DNA of 7,470 nucleotides from Treponema sp. UBA4692 (GCA_002404895.1 DHKO01000055.1:1-7470), one strand, 5' to 3'; shown: positions 1 to 5,563, counted from the first letter of the stretch. Made by a program: numbers and translations. The notes: a model not told the origin generated them from the letters alone.

Positions 1-5
1 TTTTT

Positions 6-10
6 AGGAG
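6..10 (+). promoter_or_regulatory. ribosome binding site of kdgK
   Basis: AGGAG, 9 nt before the ATG at 20. It supports that start over any internal one. Confidence 0.8.
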
Positions 11-19
11 ACACACAAA

Positions 20-1045
20 ATGGCAAAAGTAGTAACTTTTGGTGAATTGATGCTTCGCATCCAGCCTGCTGACTATTATCGTTTCGTTCAGGTTGACTCA
101 ATGACAACAACTTTCGGCGGCGGAGAAGCAAACGTAGCAGTTTCTTTGGCAAACTACGGTGATGACGCTTACTTTGTATCAAAACTTCCTACACACGAGA
201 TTGGACAGGCTGCTGTAAACTCTCTCCGCAAATACGGAGTTCACACAGAATATATCGTTCGCGGCGGTCCACGCGTTGGTATCTACTACAATGAGAAAGG
301 AGCTTCTCAGCGCGGCTCAAAATGCGTTTACGACCGTGCAGGTTCTTCAATCCAGCTTGCTAAGCCGGAAGAATTCGACTGGAACAAAATCCTTGAGGGA
401 GCTTCTTGGTTCCACATCACAGGAATCACTCCTGCTCTCGGACCGAACATGGTTCAGGCTTGTATCGAAGGCTGCAAGGCAGCTCACGAGAAAGGAATCA
501 CAACTTCTTGCGACCTCAACTACCGCGGAAAGCTCTGGACAAAAGACGAAGCGCGCAAAGCGATGACAGAAATCTGCAAATACGTTGATGTTTGTATCTC
601 TAACGAGGACGACGCAAACGACGTGTTCGGAATCAAGTCTGAGGGAACAGACACAACCAAGGGCGAATTGAACAACGAGGGATACCTTTCAGTTGCTCGC
701 CAGCTCAAAGAGAAATTCAACTTCAAGAAAGTTGCAATCACTCTCCGCACATCAATCAATGCTAACCGCAACTTGTGGCAGGCTCTCCTCTATGTTGATG
801 ACAAAGACTACGCTTTCTCTAAGCAGTACGATATGAACATCGTTGACCGCGTAGGCGGCGGCGACTCATTCGGCGGCGGACTTATCCACTCTCAGCTCAA
901 GGGAATGAACACACAGGATTCTATCAACTGGGCAGTTGCGGCTTCTTGCTTGAAGCACTCAATCATCGGAGACTACAACATGGTTTCTGAGGACGAAGTA
1001 AACAAGCTCGCAGGCGGCGACGGTTCTGGAAGAATTCAGAGATAA
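20..1045 (+). CDS. kdgK: 2-keto-3-deoxygluconate kinase (PfkB/ribokinase family)
   Basis: Cytoplasmic sugar kinase of 341 residues, predicted to phosphorylate 2-dehydro-3-deoxy-D-gluconate with ATP to give KDPG, the substrate of KDPG aldolase in uronate/pectin breakdown. Seen: N-terminal TFGELMLRI strand, the substrate-side glycine motif GGGEANVAVSLA at about residues 33-44, and the C-terminal PfkB signature DRVGGGDSFGGGL with the presumed catalytic base Asp282 in GGGD. The middle segment (FHITGITPALG, CDLNYRGKLW, VDVCISNEDDA) and the tail GGDGSGRIQR match what I remember of KdgK rather than fructokinase or ribokinase. Length is normal for the family. ATG at 20 lies 9 nt after AGGAG (6-10). 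Only 19 nt precede it, so an upstream partner such as an aldolase cannot be seen. The downstream gene has its own candidate promoter after a terminator, so kdgK appears to end its transcript. Confidence 0.93.
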   Translation: MAKVVTFGELMLRIQPADYYRFVQVDSMTTTFGGGEANVAVSLANYGDDAYFVSKLPTHEIGQAAVNSLRKYGVHTEYIVRGGPRVGIYYNEKGASQRGSKCVYDRAGSSIQLAKPEEFDWNKILEGASWFHITGITPALGPNMVQACIEGCKAAHEKGITTSCDLNYRGKLWTKDEARKAMTEICKYVDVCISNEDDANDVFGIKSEGTDTTKGELNNEGYLSVARQLKEKFNFKKVAITLRTSINANRNLWQALLYVDDKDYAFSKQYDMNIVDRVGGGDSFGGGLIHSQLKGMNTQDSINWAVAASCLKHSIIGDYNMVSEDEVNKLAGGDGSGRIQR

Positions 1046-1066
1046 GTTTTCTAAAGAAAACTTATC
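1041..1066 (+). other. 11-bp hairpin overlapping the kdgK stop codon
   Basis: GATAAGTTTTC (1041-1051) and GAAAACTTATC (1056-1066) are exact reverse complements around a TAAA loop. The left arm contains the TAA stop (1043-1045). No U-tract follows, so it is not a standard terminator; it may protect the mRNA 3' end or affect termination of translation (inference). Confidence 0.7.
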
Positions 1067-1070
1067 TTAA

Positions 1071-1095
1071 CGGGAAACTGCTTTGCAGTTTCTCG
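1071..1095 (+). other. second hairpin after kdgK
   Basis: An 11-bp stem with one G-T pair: left arm 1071-1081 (core GAAACTGC), TTT loop, right arm 1085-1095 (core GCAGTTTC). It starts 4 nt after the previous hairpin. Its right arm could instead pair with bases at 1097-1102 (TTTCT with AGAAA), so alternative folds exist. No U-tract follows. Confidence 0.65.
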
Positions 1096-1174
1096 AGAGA
1101 AATTCGAAAGGATTTTATCTTAAAAAGAAAACATTTTTCAGGCGTTTTGCTTGCCGAAATGTCCTTTTATAATA

Positions 1175-1208
1175 CGGCTTTCCTTTTGTGGGAGAGCCGA
1201 TTTTTTTT
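1175..1208 (+). terminator. intrinsic terminator of the kdgK transcript
   Basis: Stem CGGCTTTCC (1175-1183) with GGAGAGCCG (1191-1199), one T-G wobble and a 7-nt loop, followed by A and eight T. It lies 130 nt after the kdgK stop. Confidence 0.85.
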
Positions 1209-1241
1209 ACATTGATTTTGCTTTATTCCACTTTCAGCCGA

Positions 1242-1270
1242 TTGCATTTAAACTCACAAATTTGTAATAT
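1242..1270 (+). promoter_or_regulatory. candidate sigma70-type promoter for the outer membrane protein gene
   Basis: TTGCAT (1242-1247), a 17-nt spacer and TAATAT (1265-1270): four of six and five of six consensus bases at ideal spacing. It sits between the kdgK terminator and the next gene. Transcription would begin near 1277, giving a leader of about 90 nt. Judged from sequence only. Confidence 0.6.
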
Positions 1271-1276
1271 TTTTCC

Positions 1277-1365
1277 GTCAATTTGTTGGAGAATACAGGG
1301 TTTTTCCTGCAGATTGCAGCGTTTGCTTTTTTGCGGGCGCATATTTTAAAACACGAGGAAAGATT
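1277..1365 (+). promoter_or_regulatory. 5' leader of the outer membrane protein gene, with competing small hairpins
   Basis: The predicted leader holds CAGG (1296-1299) with CCTG (1306-1309), and the mutually exclusive CTGC (1307-1310) with GCAG (1316-1319). A wobble-rich stem 1319-1326/1333-1340 has a T6 loop. GAGGAA (1355-1360) is the ribosome binding site, 5 nt before the ATG. I recognise no known riboswitch class. The rest of the 1046-1365 gap is the kdgK 3' region and terminator, and I see no small gene in it. Confidence 0.35.
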
Positions 1366-2460
1366 ATGAAAAAGATTTCCGTTTTGGCTGCGGCTTTGGC
1401 TATTGGAGCCGTGTCTTTTGTTTCCGCTGAGGGATTTAAACTTAACGGTTATATCCGTGCTGGCTGGGCAAACACAATTGATGCGCTTGACACTGACAAT
1501 GATGGAGACTACGACACTGCTTCTGCTTCAACAGAAACATGGCTTGCCGGCGACTATTTTGGCGGAAAAACAAGAAGCCGCTTGAATCTTGGCTGGTCAA
1601 ACAAGGACGAGTCTGCTGGCGCATTCGTCCGCTTTCAGTACTCAGGTGCAGCAGAGAAGTTTGATATTGCTGGAACTACAGCCTATGCTTTCGGCTGGGT
1701 AAACCCTTTTGAGGGGAAACTCACTGTTGCAGCAGGAAAGCTTAAGGACAACTATATCGGTTCTGACGGATATGAGGGATTCTCTGCTCTTGACGGAAAG
1801 TCTGGCTTCTTCGCAGGCGTAAATCCTATTGAGGGGTTTACAGTCGGCGGCGGAGCTGTAGTTGACTATCTGAAAACTCAAACTGAAAAAGAAGATGGAA
1901 AAGATGTTGTTTATAAAAAGGCTAGCAAAAGAGCCGCATACTTCGGAGCAAAATACTCAACAGACGCTTTCACAGCTGATGCAGGCTATGCTCTTGCTGG
2001 CGACTTCTATGCGAACCTGAACGTTACAGCTGTAGAGAACCTTCTTGTCGCTCTTGAGGCAAACCATGCCACAGACGACATTCTTGACGAGGGGACTGCT
2101 TGGAACCCTTGCGAGAACACATTCGTTGAGCAGGTTGAGTACACAGGAATCGACAAGCTTCTTATCGGTGTTTTGAGCTACCAGTTCATCAATAATCATG
2201 ATATTAAAGACGATTCAAACACAACAGTAACAATCAACCCGTATGCGCGCTATGAAATCAATGATGTTCTTGCGGCTTCTGTTGAGGGAACTGTTCATCT
2301 CTATGATTATGACGATGCTCCTGACACATATGCGACAGTTGTTCCTGCTGTGTATTTCAAGGTTGTAGACGGAGCGGAGGCTAATGTTTTCGCAAAGATT
2401 TCTACAGACACTGACCAGGAAAAACATCAGGTTGGAGCTGGAGTAATCTTTAACTTCTAG
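1366..2460 (+). CDS. outer membrane beta-barrel (porin-like) protein
   Basis: 364 residues. The N-terminus is a clear signal peptide: MKK, a hydrophobic core at about 4-19, and a VSA cleavage site at residues 19-21, leaving a mature protein that begins EGFKLNGYI. The mature chain has the alternating, aromatic-rich pattern of amphipathic beta-strands (for example KLNGYIRAGW and FVRFQYSG), glycine- and aspartate-rich loops, and a final strand VGAGVIFNF ending in Phe, as expected for a BamA-recognised beta-signal. I infer an outer membrane channel of a spirochaete; no solute can be assigned. A DxDxDGDxD stretch at residues 42-50, in the first long loop, resembles a calcium-binding loop. ATG at 1366 has GAGGAA 5 nt upstream. 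The gene appears to be monocistronic, with its own promoter candidate and terminator. Confidence 0.82.
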   Translation: MKKISVLAAALAIGAVSFVSAEGFKLNGYIRAGWANTIDALDTDNDGDYDTASASTETWLAGDYFGGKTRSRLNLGWSNKDESAGAFVRFQYSGAAEKFDIAGTTAYAFGWVNPFEGKLTVAAGKLKDNYIGSDGYEGFSALDGKSGFFAGVNPIEGFTVGGGAVVDYLKTQTEKEDGKDVVYKKASKRAAYFGAKYSTDAFTADAGYALAGDFYANLNVTAVENLLVALEANHATDDILDEGTAWNPCENTFVEQVEYTGIDKLLIGVLSYQFINNHDIKDDSNTTVTINPYARYEINDVLAASVEGTVHLYDYDDAPDTYATVVPAVYFKVVDGAEANVFAKISTDTDQEKHQVGAGVIFNF

Positions 2461-2461
2461 T

Positions 2462-2480
2462 CTATAGTCAAAGATTATAG
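2462..2480 (+). other. small hairpin just after the outer membrane protein stop
   Basis: CTATAGTC (2462-2469) pairs with GATTATAG (2473-2480), one G-T wobble, AAA loop. It is AT-rich and weak, and precedes the main terminator. Confidence 0.4.
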
Positions 2481-2493
2481 ATAAATCTTCTTT

Positions 2494-2527
2494 AGCCGCT
2501 TCCTTTTTAAGGAGGCGGCTTTTTTTT
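2494..2527 (+). terminator. intrinsic terminator of the outer membrane protein gene
   Basis: AGCCGCTTCC (2494-2503) pairs with GGAGGCGGCT (2511-2520), one wobble, loop TTTTTAA, followed by a run of seven T. Strong and well placed, 33 nt after the stop. Confidence 0.9.
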
Positions 2528-2541
2528 CGTGAAGCTCGTCG

Positions 2542-2685
2542 CCTTGGATTTATTTCAGGGGCTGCGATGTAAAACGGAGATTTTAACGCCTGACAATATT
2601 GTAAAGAGGCGCTGAACAACCGAGATTTTACTTACAGATTCCGAATCTAAGCGAGCCGCAAAACTGCTCGAGTTCTCAAATGACG
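2542..2685. repeat. dispersed repeat, copy A (one 45-bp unit)
   Basis: 144 bp that recur at 4437-4625 in the same orientation. By eye about 8 of the 144 aligned positions differ, and copy B has one extra 45-bp unit. Internal parts: a conserved left segment (2542-2575), the 45-bp unit (2576-2620), and a tail with AGATTC-C-GAATCT (2637-2649) and an imperfect stem ending in CTGCTCG (2664-2670). The unit contains the palindrome ACAATATTGT (2593-2602), enclosed by CGCCT/AGGCG. On the minus strand it reads through as an open frame (SSSFAARLDSESVSK, then VVQRLFTILSGVKIS), but that frame has only a TTG start and no ribosome binding site. The element type is not recognised. Confidence 0.85.
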
Positions 2686-2865
2686 TGCTTTTTTCAGACT
2701 CTGAACGTCTTTCTAAGCGTCTTTTTGAGGCTTTTATTAAAATCTGGCCTTTTTTCTGAAAAAATCCTCCTTTCCTTTTTCTTATAATCAAAAAAAATCT
2801 GAAAGACTTGCAAAAATTGCAAAGAAAGCGGCTTAGATTATTCGCCTCGCTTTTCTGATTTCTTA
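2686..2865. other. AT-rich intergenic DNA with no recognisable gene
   Basis: This part of the 477-nt gap between the outer membrane protein and the lipoprotein has T-rich and A-rich runs, an isolated TATAAT (2783-2788) with no good -35, the symmetrical TTGCAA-AAA-TTGCAA (2808-2822), and an imperfect hairpin at about 2825-2853 (AAAGCG with CGCTTT, bulged). I see no RNA gene or credible small protein. Confidence 0.5.
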
Positions 2866-2895
2866 TTGAGATTAAAGTGAAATTTCATTTCTTAT
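2866..2895 (+). promoter_or_regulatory. weak candidate promoter for the lipoprotein gene
   Basis: TTGAGA (2866-2871), an 18-nt spacer and TCTTAT (2890-2895). The -35 is good and the -10 poor. Transcription would start near 2902, leaving a leader of about 35 nt. GATAAT (2910-2915) is an alternative -10 with no clear -35. Confidence 0.28.
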
Positions 2896-2925
2896 CCGCC
2901 CTTTTGCGTGATAATTCTACAAGAC

Positions 2926-2930
2926 GAGGA
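2926..2930 (+). promoter_or_regulatory. ribosome binding site that sets the lipoprotein start
   Basis: GAGGA, 7 nt before the ATG at 2938. A GTG at 2908 in the same frame has no comparable site, and starting there would add ten residues (MIILQDEENS) ahead of an otherwise good signal peptide, so 2938 is preferred. Confidence 0.75.
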
Positions 2931-2937
2931 AAATTCT

Positions 2938-4347
2938 ATGAGAAACAGTCTTTCAAAATCACGTTCACGAAAAATATTCAGGATTTCGGCAAAGTTCTCC
3001 GCGGTCCTTTTTTCATCATTCTTGGTTTTTGGCGCGGCTTCATGCTCAGACGGAAGCGATTCTGAATCCAGTGGCTCTGACGGTTCAGTTTCCAGCTCTT
3101 CTGGCTCAAGTTCAGCATCCGGCAGGACTTCAAAAACTGGCTCGTCATCATCATCTTCTTCATCGTCGGTCTATTCTCCTTCCTGCTCGGACTCAAACGC
3201 GTCAAGCGTCACTTACTCGTTCACAAACGCTAGCGGAGTTACGGTAACCTATCACGCGCTTTATCTCGTTGACGGCGAGACAAAATCTTATTCTGCGGAC
3301 GACTTCACAGACGGAAGAGTCGAGGTTTCCGCCTCAAACGAGATTGCGTTCCTTGTGATTAACGGCGGAAGCCTTACTCTTGACGGAGTTGAAATCACAA
3401 AGTCAGGAGACGCGACAACTTCATCGATAAGCGATGACGCTTACAATTTCTACGGTCTTAACGACGCTGTAGTCGCGGTTGGAAGCGGAACCAGCGCGGT
3501 CTTGAACAGCTGCACGATAAGCTCAAGCGCAATCCACGGGAACGCGGTTTTTGCGACAGACGATGCCGAAATCACAGTGAGCTGCGGAATCACAATGGAA
3601 AACACTCAGGAGCGCGGCGGACGCGGATTTTTTGCCTCTTACGGCGGAAGCGTTTCAAGCACGGACGGCGGCGTTGTGATTTCCACAAGCGGGAACAACT
3701 CTGCGGCTTTTGCGACCGACCGTGGCGGCGGAACAATCACTGTTACAGGCGAGGGCAATATCCTAAGCACGCAGGCCAACGACTCGCCTTGCATTTATTC
3801 AACAGGAACAATAACGGTATCTGGCGTAACAGGAACAGCGGCGGCTGCCCAGGCGATTGTTATAGAGGGAAAAAATCAGGTTTCAGCAAGCGGCTGCGTA
3901 TTTACAGGCGCGCGGAGCGGGCAGGGCTGCGTTATGCTTTATCAGAGCATGTCAGGCGACGCGAGCGACTCTGACGCTTCTTCAAGCTACACAACAGCGT
4001 CTCTTACGGACTGCGTTTTCTACAACCAGTTTGCGTCAAGCGGAGAGGCGATGTTCTACGTTACAAACACTGAGGCGAAAGTTACAGAAATCGGCTGCAC
4101 ATTCTATGCCGGAACTGGCGGAACGGAATATTCATCAGGCTATGTTCTTGTTCTCTGCGACTCGAACTCATGGGGAACGAGCGGCTCAAACGGCGGAAAT
4201 ATGACTTTGTCTGCAAGCGGCGAGACTTTGAGCGGAACGCTAACGGCTTCTGAAAGCGACTCTTCGATAGCCGTAACCTGCGGAGCTTCAAACCTCGTGA
4301 AAGGAAGCGGCAGCGGTTCTGTAACCGTGAACGGAGAGGCTCTATAG
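2938..4347 (+). CDS. serine-rich predicted beta-helix lipoprotein, function unknown
   Basis: 469 residues from the ATG at 2938. The N-terminus is basic (RNSLSKSRSRK), followed by a hydrophobic stretch and FGAASC with Cys36 as the likely lipidated residue. Ala at -3 instead of Leu is a relaxed lipobox of the kind spirochaetes tolerate. Residues 37 to about 85 form a low-complexity Ser/Gly/Asp linker with a run of nine Ser (69-77). The rest looks like a right-handed parallel beta-helix: short strands and turns repeated with motifs such as LNSCTISS, ASGCVFTG, LTDCVFYN and EIGCTFYA, rich in Ser, Thr, Gly and Asn, with about ten Cys in the mature chain. I infer a surface or periplasmic protein, perhaps an adhesin or a glycan-binding protein. 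No catalytic motif is seen and the family is not recognised. Its base use is richer in GC and AGC serine codons than kdgK, and a dispersed repeat lies on each side. Confidence 0.75.
   Translation: MRNSLSKSRSRKIFRISAKFSAVLFSSFLVFGAASCSDGSDSESSGSDGSVSSSSGSSSASGRTSKTGSSSSSSSSSVYSPSCSDSNASSVTYSFTNASGVTVTYHALYLVDGETKSYSADDFTDGRVEVSASNEIAFLVINGGSLTLDGVEITKSGDATTSSISDDAYNFYGLNDAVVAVGSGTSAVLNSCTISSSAIHGNAVFATDDAEITVSCGITMENTQERGGRGFFASYGGSVSSTDGGVVISTSGNNSAAFATDRGGGTITVTGEGNILSTQANDSPCIYSTGTITVSGVTGTAAAAQAIVIEGKNQVSASGCVFTGARSGQGCVMLYQSMSGDASDSDASSSYTTASLTDCVFYNQFASSGEAMFYVTNTEAKVTEIGCTFYAGTGGTEYSSGYVLVLCDSNSWGTSGSNGGNMTLSASGETLSGTLTASESDSSIAVTCGASNLVKGSGSGSVTVNGEAL
3142..3168 (+). repeat. TCN trinucleotide tract encoding nine serines
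   Basis: Nine consecutive TCN codons (TCG, TCA, TCT mixed) in the lipoprotein linker. Length changes would stay in frame, so the tract could vary linker length but would not switch the gene off. Confidence 0.8.
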
Positions 4348-4352
4348 ATTTT

Positions 4353-4386
4353 GAAAGAAAAACGTTTTATCAGCGTTTTTCTTTTC
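4353..4386. terminator. likely bidirectional terminator between the lipoprotein and opp genes
   Basis: AAAGAAAAACG (4354-4364) and CGTTTTTCTTT (4374-4384) are exact reverse complements around a 9-nt loop. The stem is AT-rich and the T-run forms part of the right arm on each strand, so it could end transcription from either side. It begins 6 nt after the lipoprotein stop, at a convergent junction. Confidence 0.6.
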
Positions 4387-4405
4387 GGGAATAGTTGCGG
4401 TTTGC

Positions 4406-4421
4406 AATGACTTGCTTTTTT
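4406..4421. repeat. short match to the right flank of repeat copy A
   Basis: AATGACTTGCTTTTTT here matches AATGACGTGCTTTTTT at 2679-2694 at 15 of 16 positions. It lies to the left of copy B, whereas its partner lies at the right end of copy A. It may be a remnant of another repeat copy. Confidence 0.4.
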
Positions 4422-4430
4422 TCTGAAAGC

Positions 4431-4459
4431 CAGCCCCCTTGGATTTATTTCAGGGGCTG
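4431..4459. other. GC-rich hairpin at the left end of repeat copy B
   Basis: CAGCCCC (4431-4437) pairs exactly with GGGGCTG (4453-4459). Copy A has the right arm but lacks the left. On the minus strand it is followed by GGCTTTCAG, so it could act as a weak terminator for the opp operon (inference). Confidence 0.5.
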
Positions 4460-4625
4460 CGATGTAAAACGGAGATTTTAACGCCTAACAACATTGTAAA
4501 GAGCCGCTGAACAACCGAGATTTTAACGTCTGGCAATATTGTAAACAGGCAATGAACAACCGACTTTTTACTTACAGATTCCGAATCTAAGCGAGCAGCA
4601 AAACTGCTCGAGCTCGCAAATGACG
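4437..4625. repeat. dispersed repeat, copy B (two 45-bp units)
   Basis: 189 bp with the same ends and orientation as 2542-2685 and exactly 45 bp longer. It ends 5 nt from the oppF stop, so it would form the 3' untranslated part of the opp mRNA. Its tail has AGATTC-C-GAATCT (4577-4589) and a perfect 7-bp stem CGAGCAG/CTGCTCG (4592-4598 and 4604-4610, CAAAA loop). In copy A this stem has one mismatch. The minus strand is open through the whole repeat, but without a credible start. Element class is unknown. Confidence 0.85.
4471..4560. repeat. tandem pair of 45-bp units inside copy B
   Basis: Units 4471-4515 and 4516-4560 agree at about 36 of 45 positions by eye. The single unit of copy A (2576-2620) is closer to the first (3 differences). 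Partial repetition continues at 4561-4569. The 45-bp step is 15 codons on the minus strand (VVHCLFTILPDVKIS, then VVQRLFTMLLGVKIS). Confidence 0.8.
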
Positions 4626-4630
4626 ATAGC

Positions 4631-5563
4631 TTAATCGCCCTGCGTCCACTTCGAGAATTCTTCATCTGTGGCAAGAACCTTGTGTGTTCCTTCCACAAAG
4701 TGCGGCGTTCCTTTCGAGTAGTCGATTCCGCTTGTGAGGTAGTTGTAGCTTTTTATCTCGCGGTTTTTCTCGACGGCCGGATTTGGGCGCGGAATTGCGG
4801 AAAGCAGGCTTCTTGTGTACGGATGGACCGGATTCGAGAAAATCTCGTCTGTCGTGCCGGTCTCAAGAAGATGTCCTAGGTGCAGAATTCCGATTCTGTC
4901 TGAGATGTATTTTACCATGCTCAGGTCGTGCGCAATAAAAAGGTATGCGCAGCCGGTCTCTTCCTGAATGTCCTTCATCATGTTCACAACCTGCGCCTGA
5001 ATTGAAACGTCAAGCGCGGAAATGCACTCGTCGGCAATCACGAGCTTCGGGTTCATAATCAGCGCGCGCGCGATTCCGACTCTCTGCCTCTGTCCGCCTG
5101 AGAACTGGTGCGGATAGCGTTCGATATGCTCAGGGGCAAGCCCGACTTTTTTCAAGATACGCTGGATTTTCGCCTCGCGCTCCTGCCGTGTAGCGTAAAG
5201 ATGGTGAATGTCCAAGCCCTCGCCGATAATCTCGCCAACTTTTTTTCTTGGATTAAGGCACGCCATCGGGTCCTGAAAAATCATCTGCATATTTGTGCGA
5301 AGATATTCCTCTGAGTCGCCTTTCATTTTTGACGAGATGTCGCGTCCGTCAAACGTGATTTTGCCTGCGGTCGGCGTGTAAAGGCGGATTACGCTGCGTC
5401 CGATTGTGGATTTTCCGCTTCCGCTCTCGCCTACAAGCCCGTATGTCTCGCCCGGGAAAATCTCGAACGACACATTGTCAACGGCCTTTACCGTGTATTT
5501 TGAGGAGACTTTGAAATACTGCTTAAGATTCTCTACTTTTAAAAGCGGTGTTTTCTCACTCAT
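4631..5563 (-). CDS. oppF: oligopeptide ABC transporter ATP-binding protein OppF
   Basis: 310-residue cytoplasmic ATPase, the second nucleotide-binding subunit of a peptide importer, expected to pair with OppD on the OppB/OppC permease. Seen: Walker A GESGSGKST (45-53), Q-loop Gln97 in FQDPMACLNP, signature FSGGQRQR (154-161), Walker B LVIADE (174-179), D-loop SALD (182-185) and H-loop His212 in IAHD. The usual Pro after the catalytic Glu is Cys180 (ADECISALD). The C-terminal oligopeptide-type extension starts at HPYTRSLLSAIPRP, but the Cys-rich GC-F-RC motif of many Opp/Dpp ATPases is absent and the tail ends in THKVLATDEEFSKW. The ATG lies 9 nt after AGGAGG (complement of 5573-5578), inside the end of oppD, which it overlaps by 8 nt, suggesting translational coupling. 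It is the last gene of the operon. OppF is preferred over DppF, from its order after oppD and its tail. Confidence 0.9.
   Translation of the reverse strand: MSEKTPLLKVENLKQYFKVSSKYTVKAVDNVSFEIFPGETYGLVGESGSGKSTIGRSVIRLYTPTAGKITFDGRDISSKMKGDSEEYLRTNMQMIFQDPMACLNPRKKVGEIIGEGLDIHHLYATRQEREAKIQRILKKVGLAPEHIERYPHQFSGGQRQRVGIARALIMNPKLVIADECISALDVSIQAQVVNMMKDIQEETGCAYLFIAHDLSMVKYISDRIGILHLGHLLETGTTDEIFSNPVHPYTRSLLSAIPRPNPAVEKNREIKSYNYLTSGIDYSKGTPHFVEGTHKVLATDEEFSKWTQGD

Noticed and set aside
1147..1173. Possible promoter TTGCTT with TATAAT before the terminator
   Set aside because: Spacer only 15 nt, and transcription would start inside the terminator hairpin at 1175-1208, so a product is unlikely.
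2215..2619. 134-codon minus-strand frame under the end of the outer membrane protein gene
   Set aside because: Antisense shadow of a well-supported gene running through its terminator; no recognisable protein features.
2783..2788. Perfect TATAAT upstream of the lipoprotein gene
   Set aside because: The region 16-18 nt upstream is a run of A with no -35-like hexamer and there is no extended -10 TG; such hexamers arise by chance in AT-rich DNA.
2555..2791. 78-codon minus-strand reading frame across repeat copy A
   Set aside because: Starts at TTG with no ribosome binding site, the N-terminal part is low-complexity Lys/Arg/Ser from T-rich DNA, and the similarity to the frame at 4450-4698 is explained by the DNA repeat. 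Kept as a repeat, not a gene.
4471..4560. CRISPR array
   Set aside because: The 45-bp units are directly adjacent with no spacers, only two in number, and only about 80% alike.
4592..4610. Intrinsic terminator for oppF in the repeat tail hairpin
   Set aside because: The stem is perfect but the minus strand continues with CTTAGATTCGG, with no T-run.
2542..4625. Composite transposon with the repeats as insertion sequences
   Set aside because: The copies are too short to encode a transposase, lack clear terminal inverted repeats, and no target-site duplication is visible.
4450..4698. 82-codon minus-strand reading frame across repeat copy B
   Set aside because: TTG start inside oppF in another frame, no ribosome binding site; the shared part is the repeat itself.
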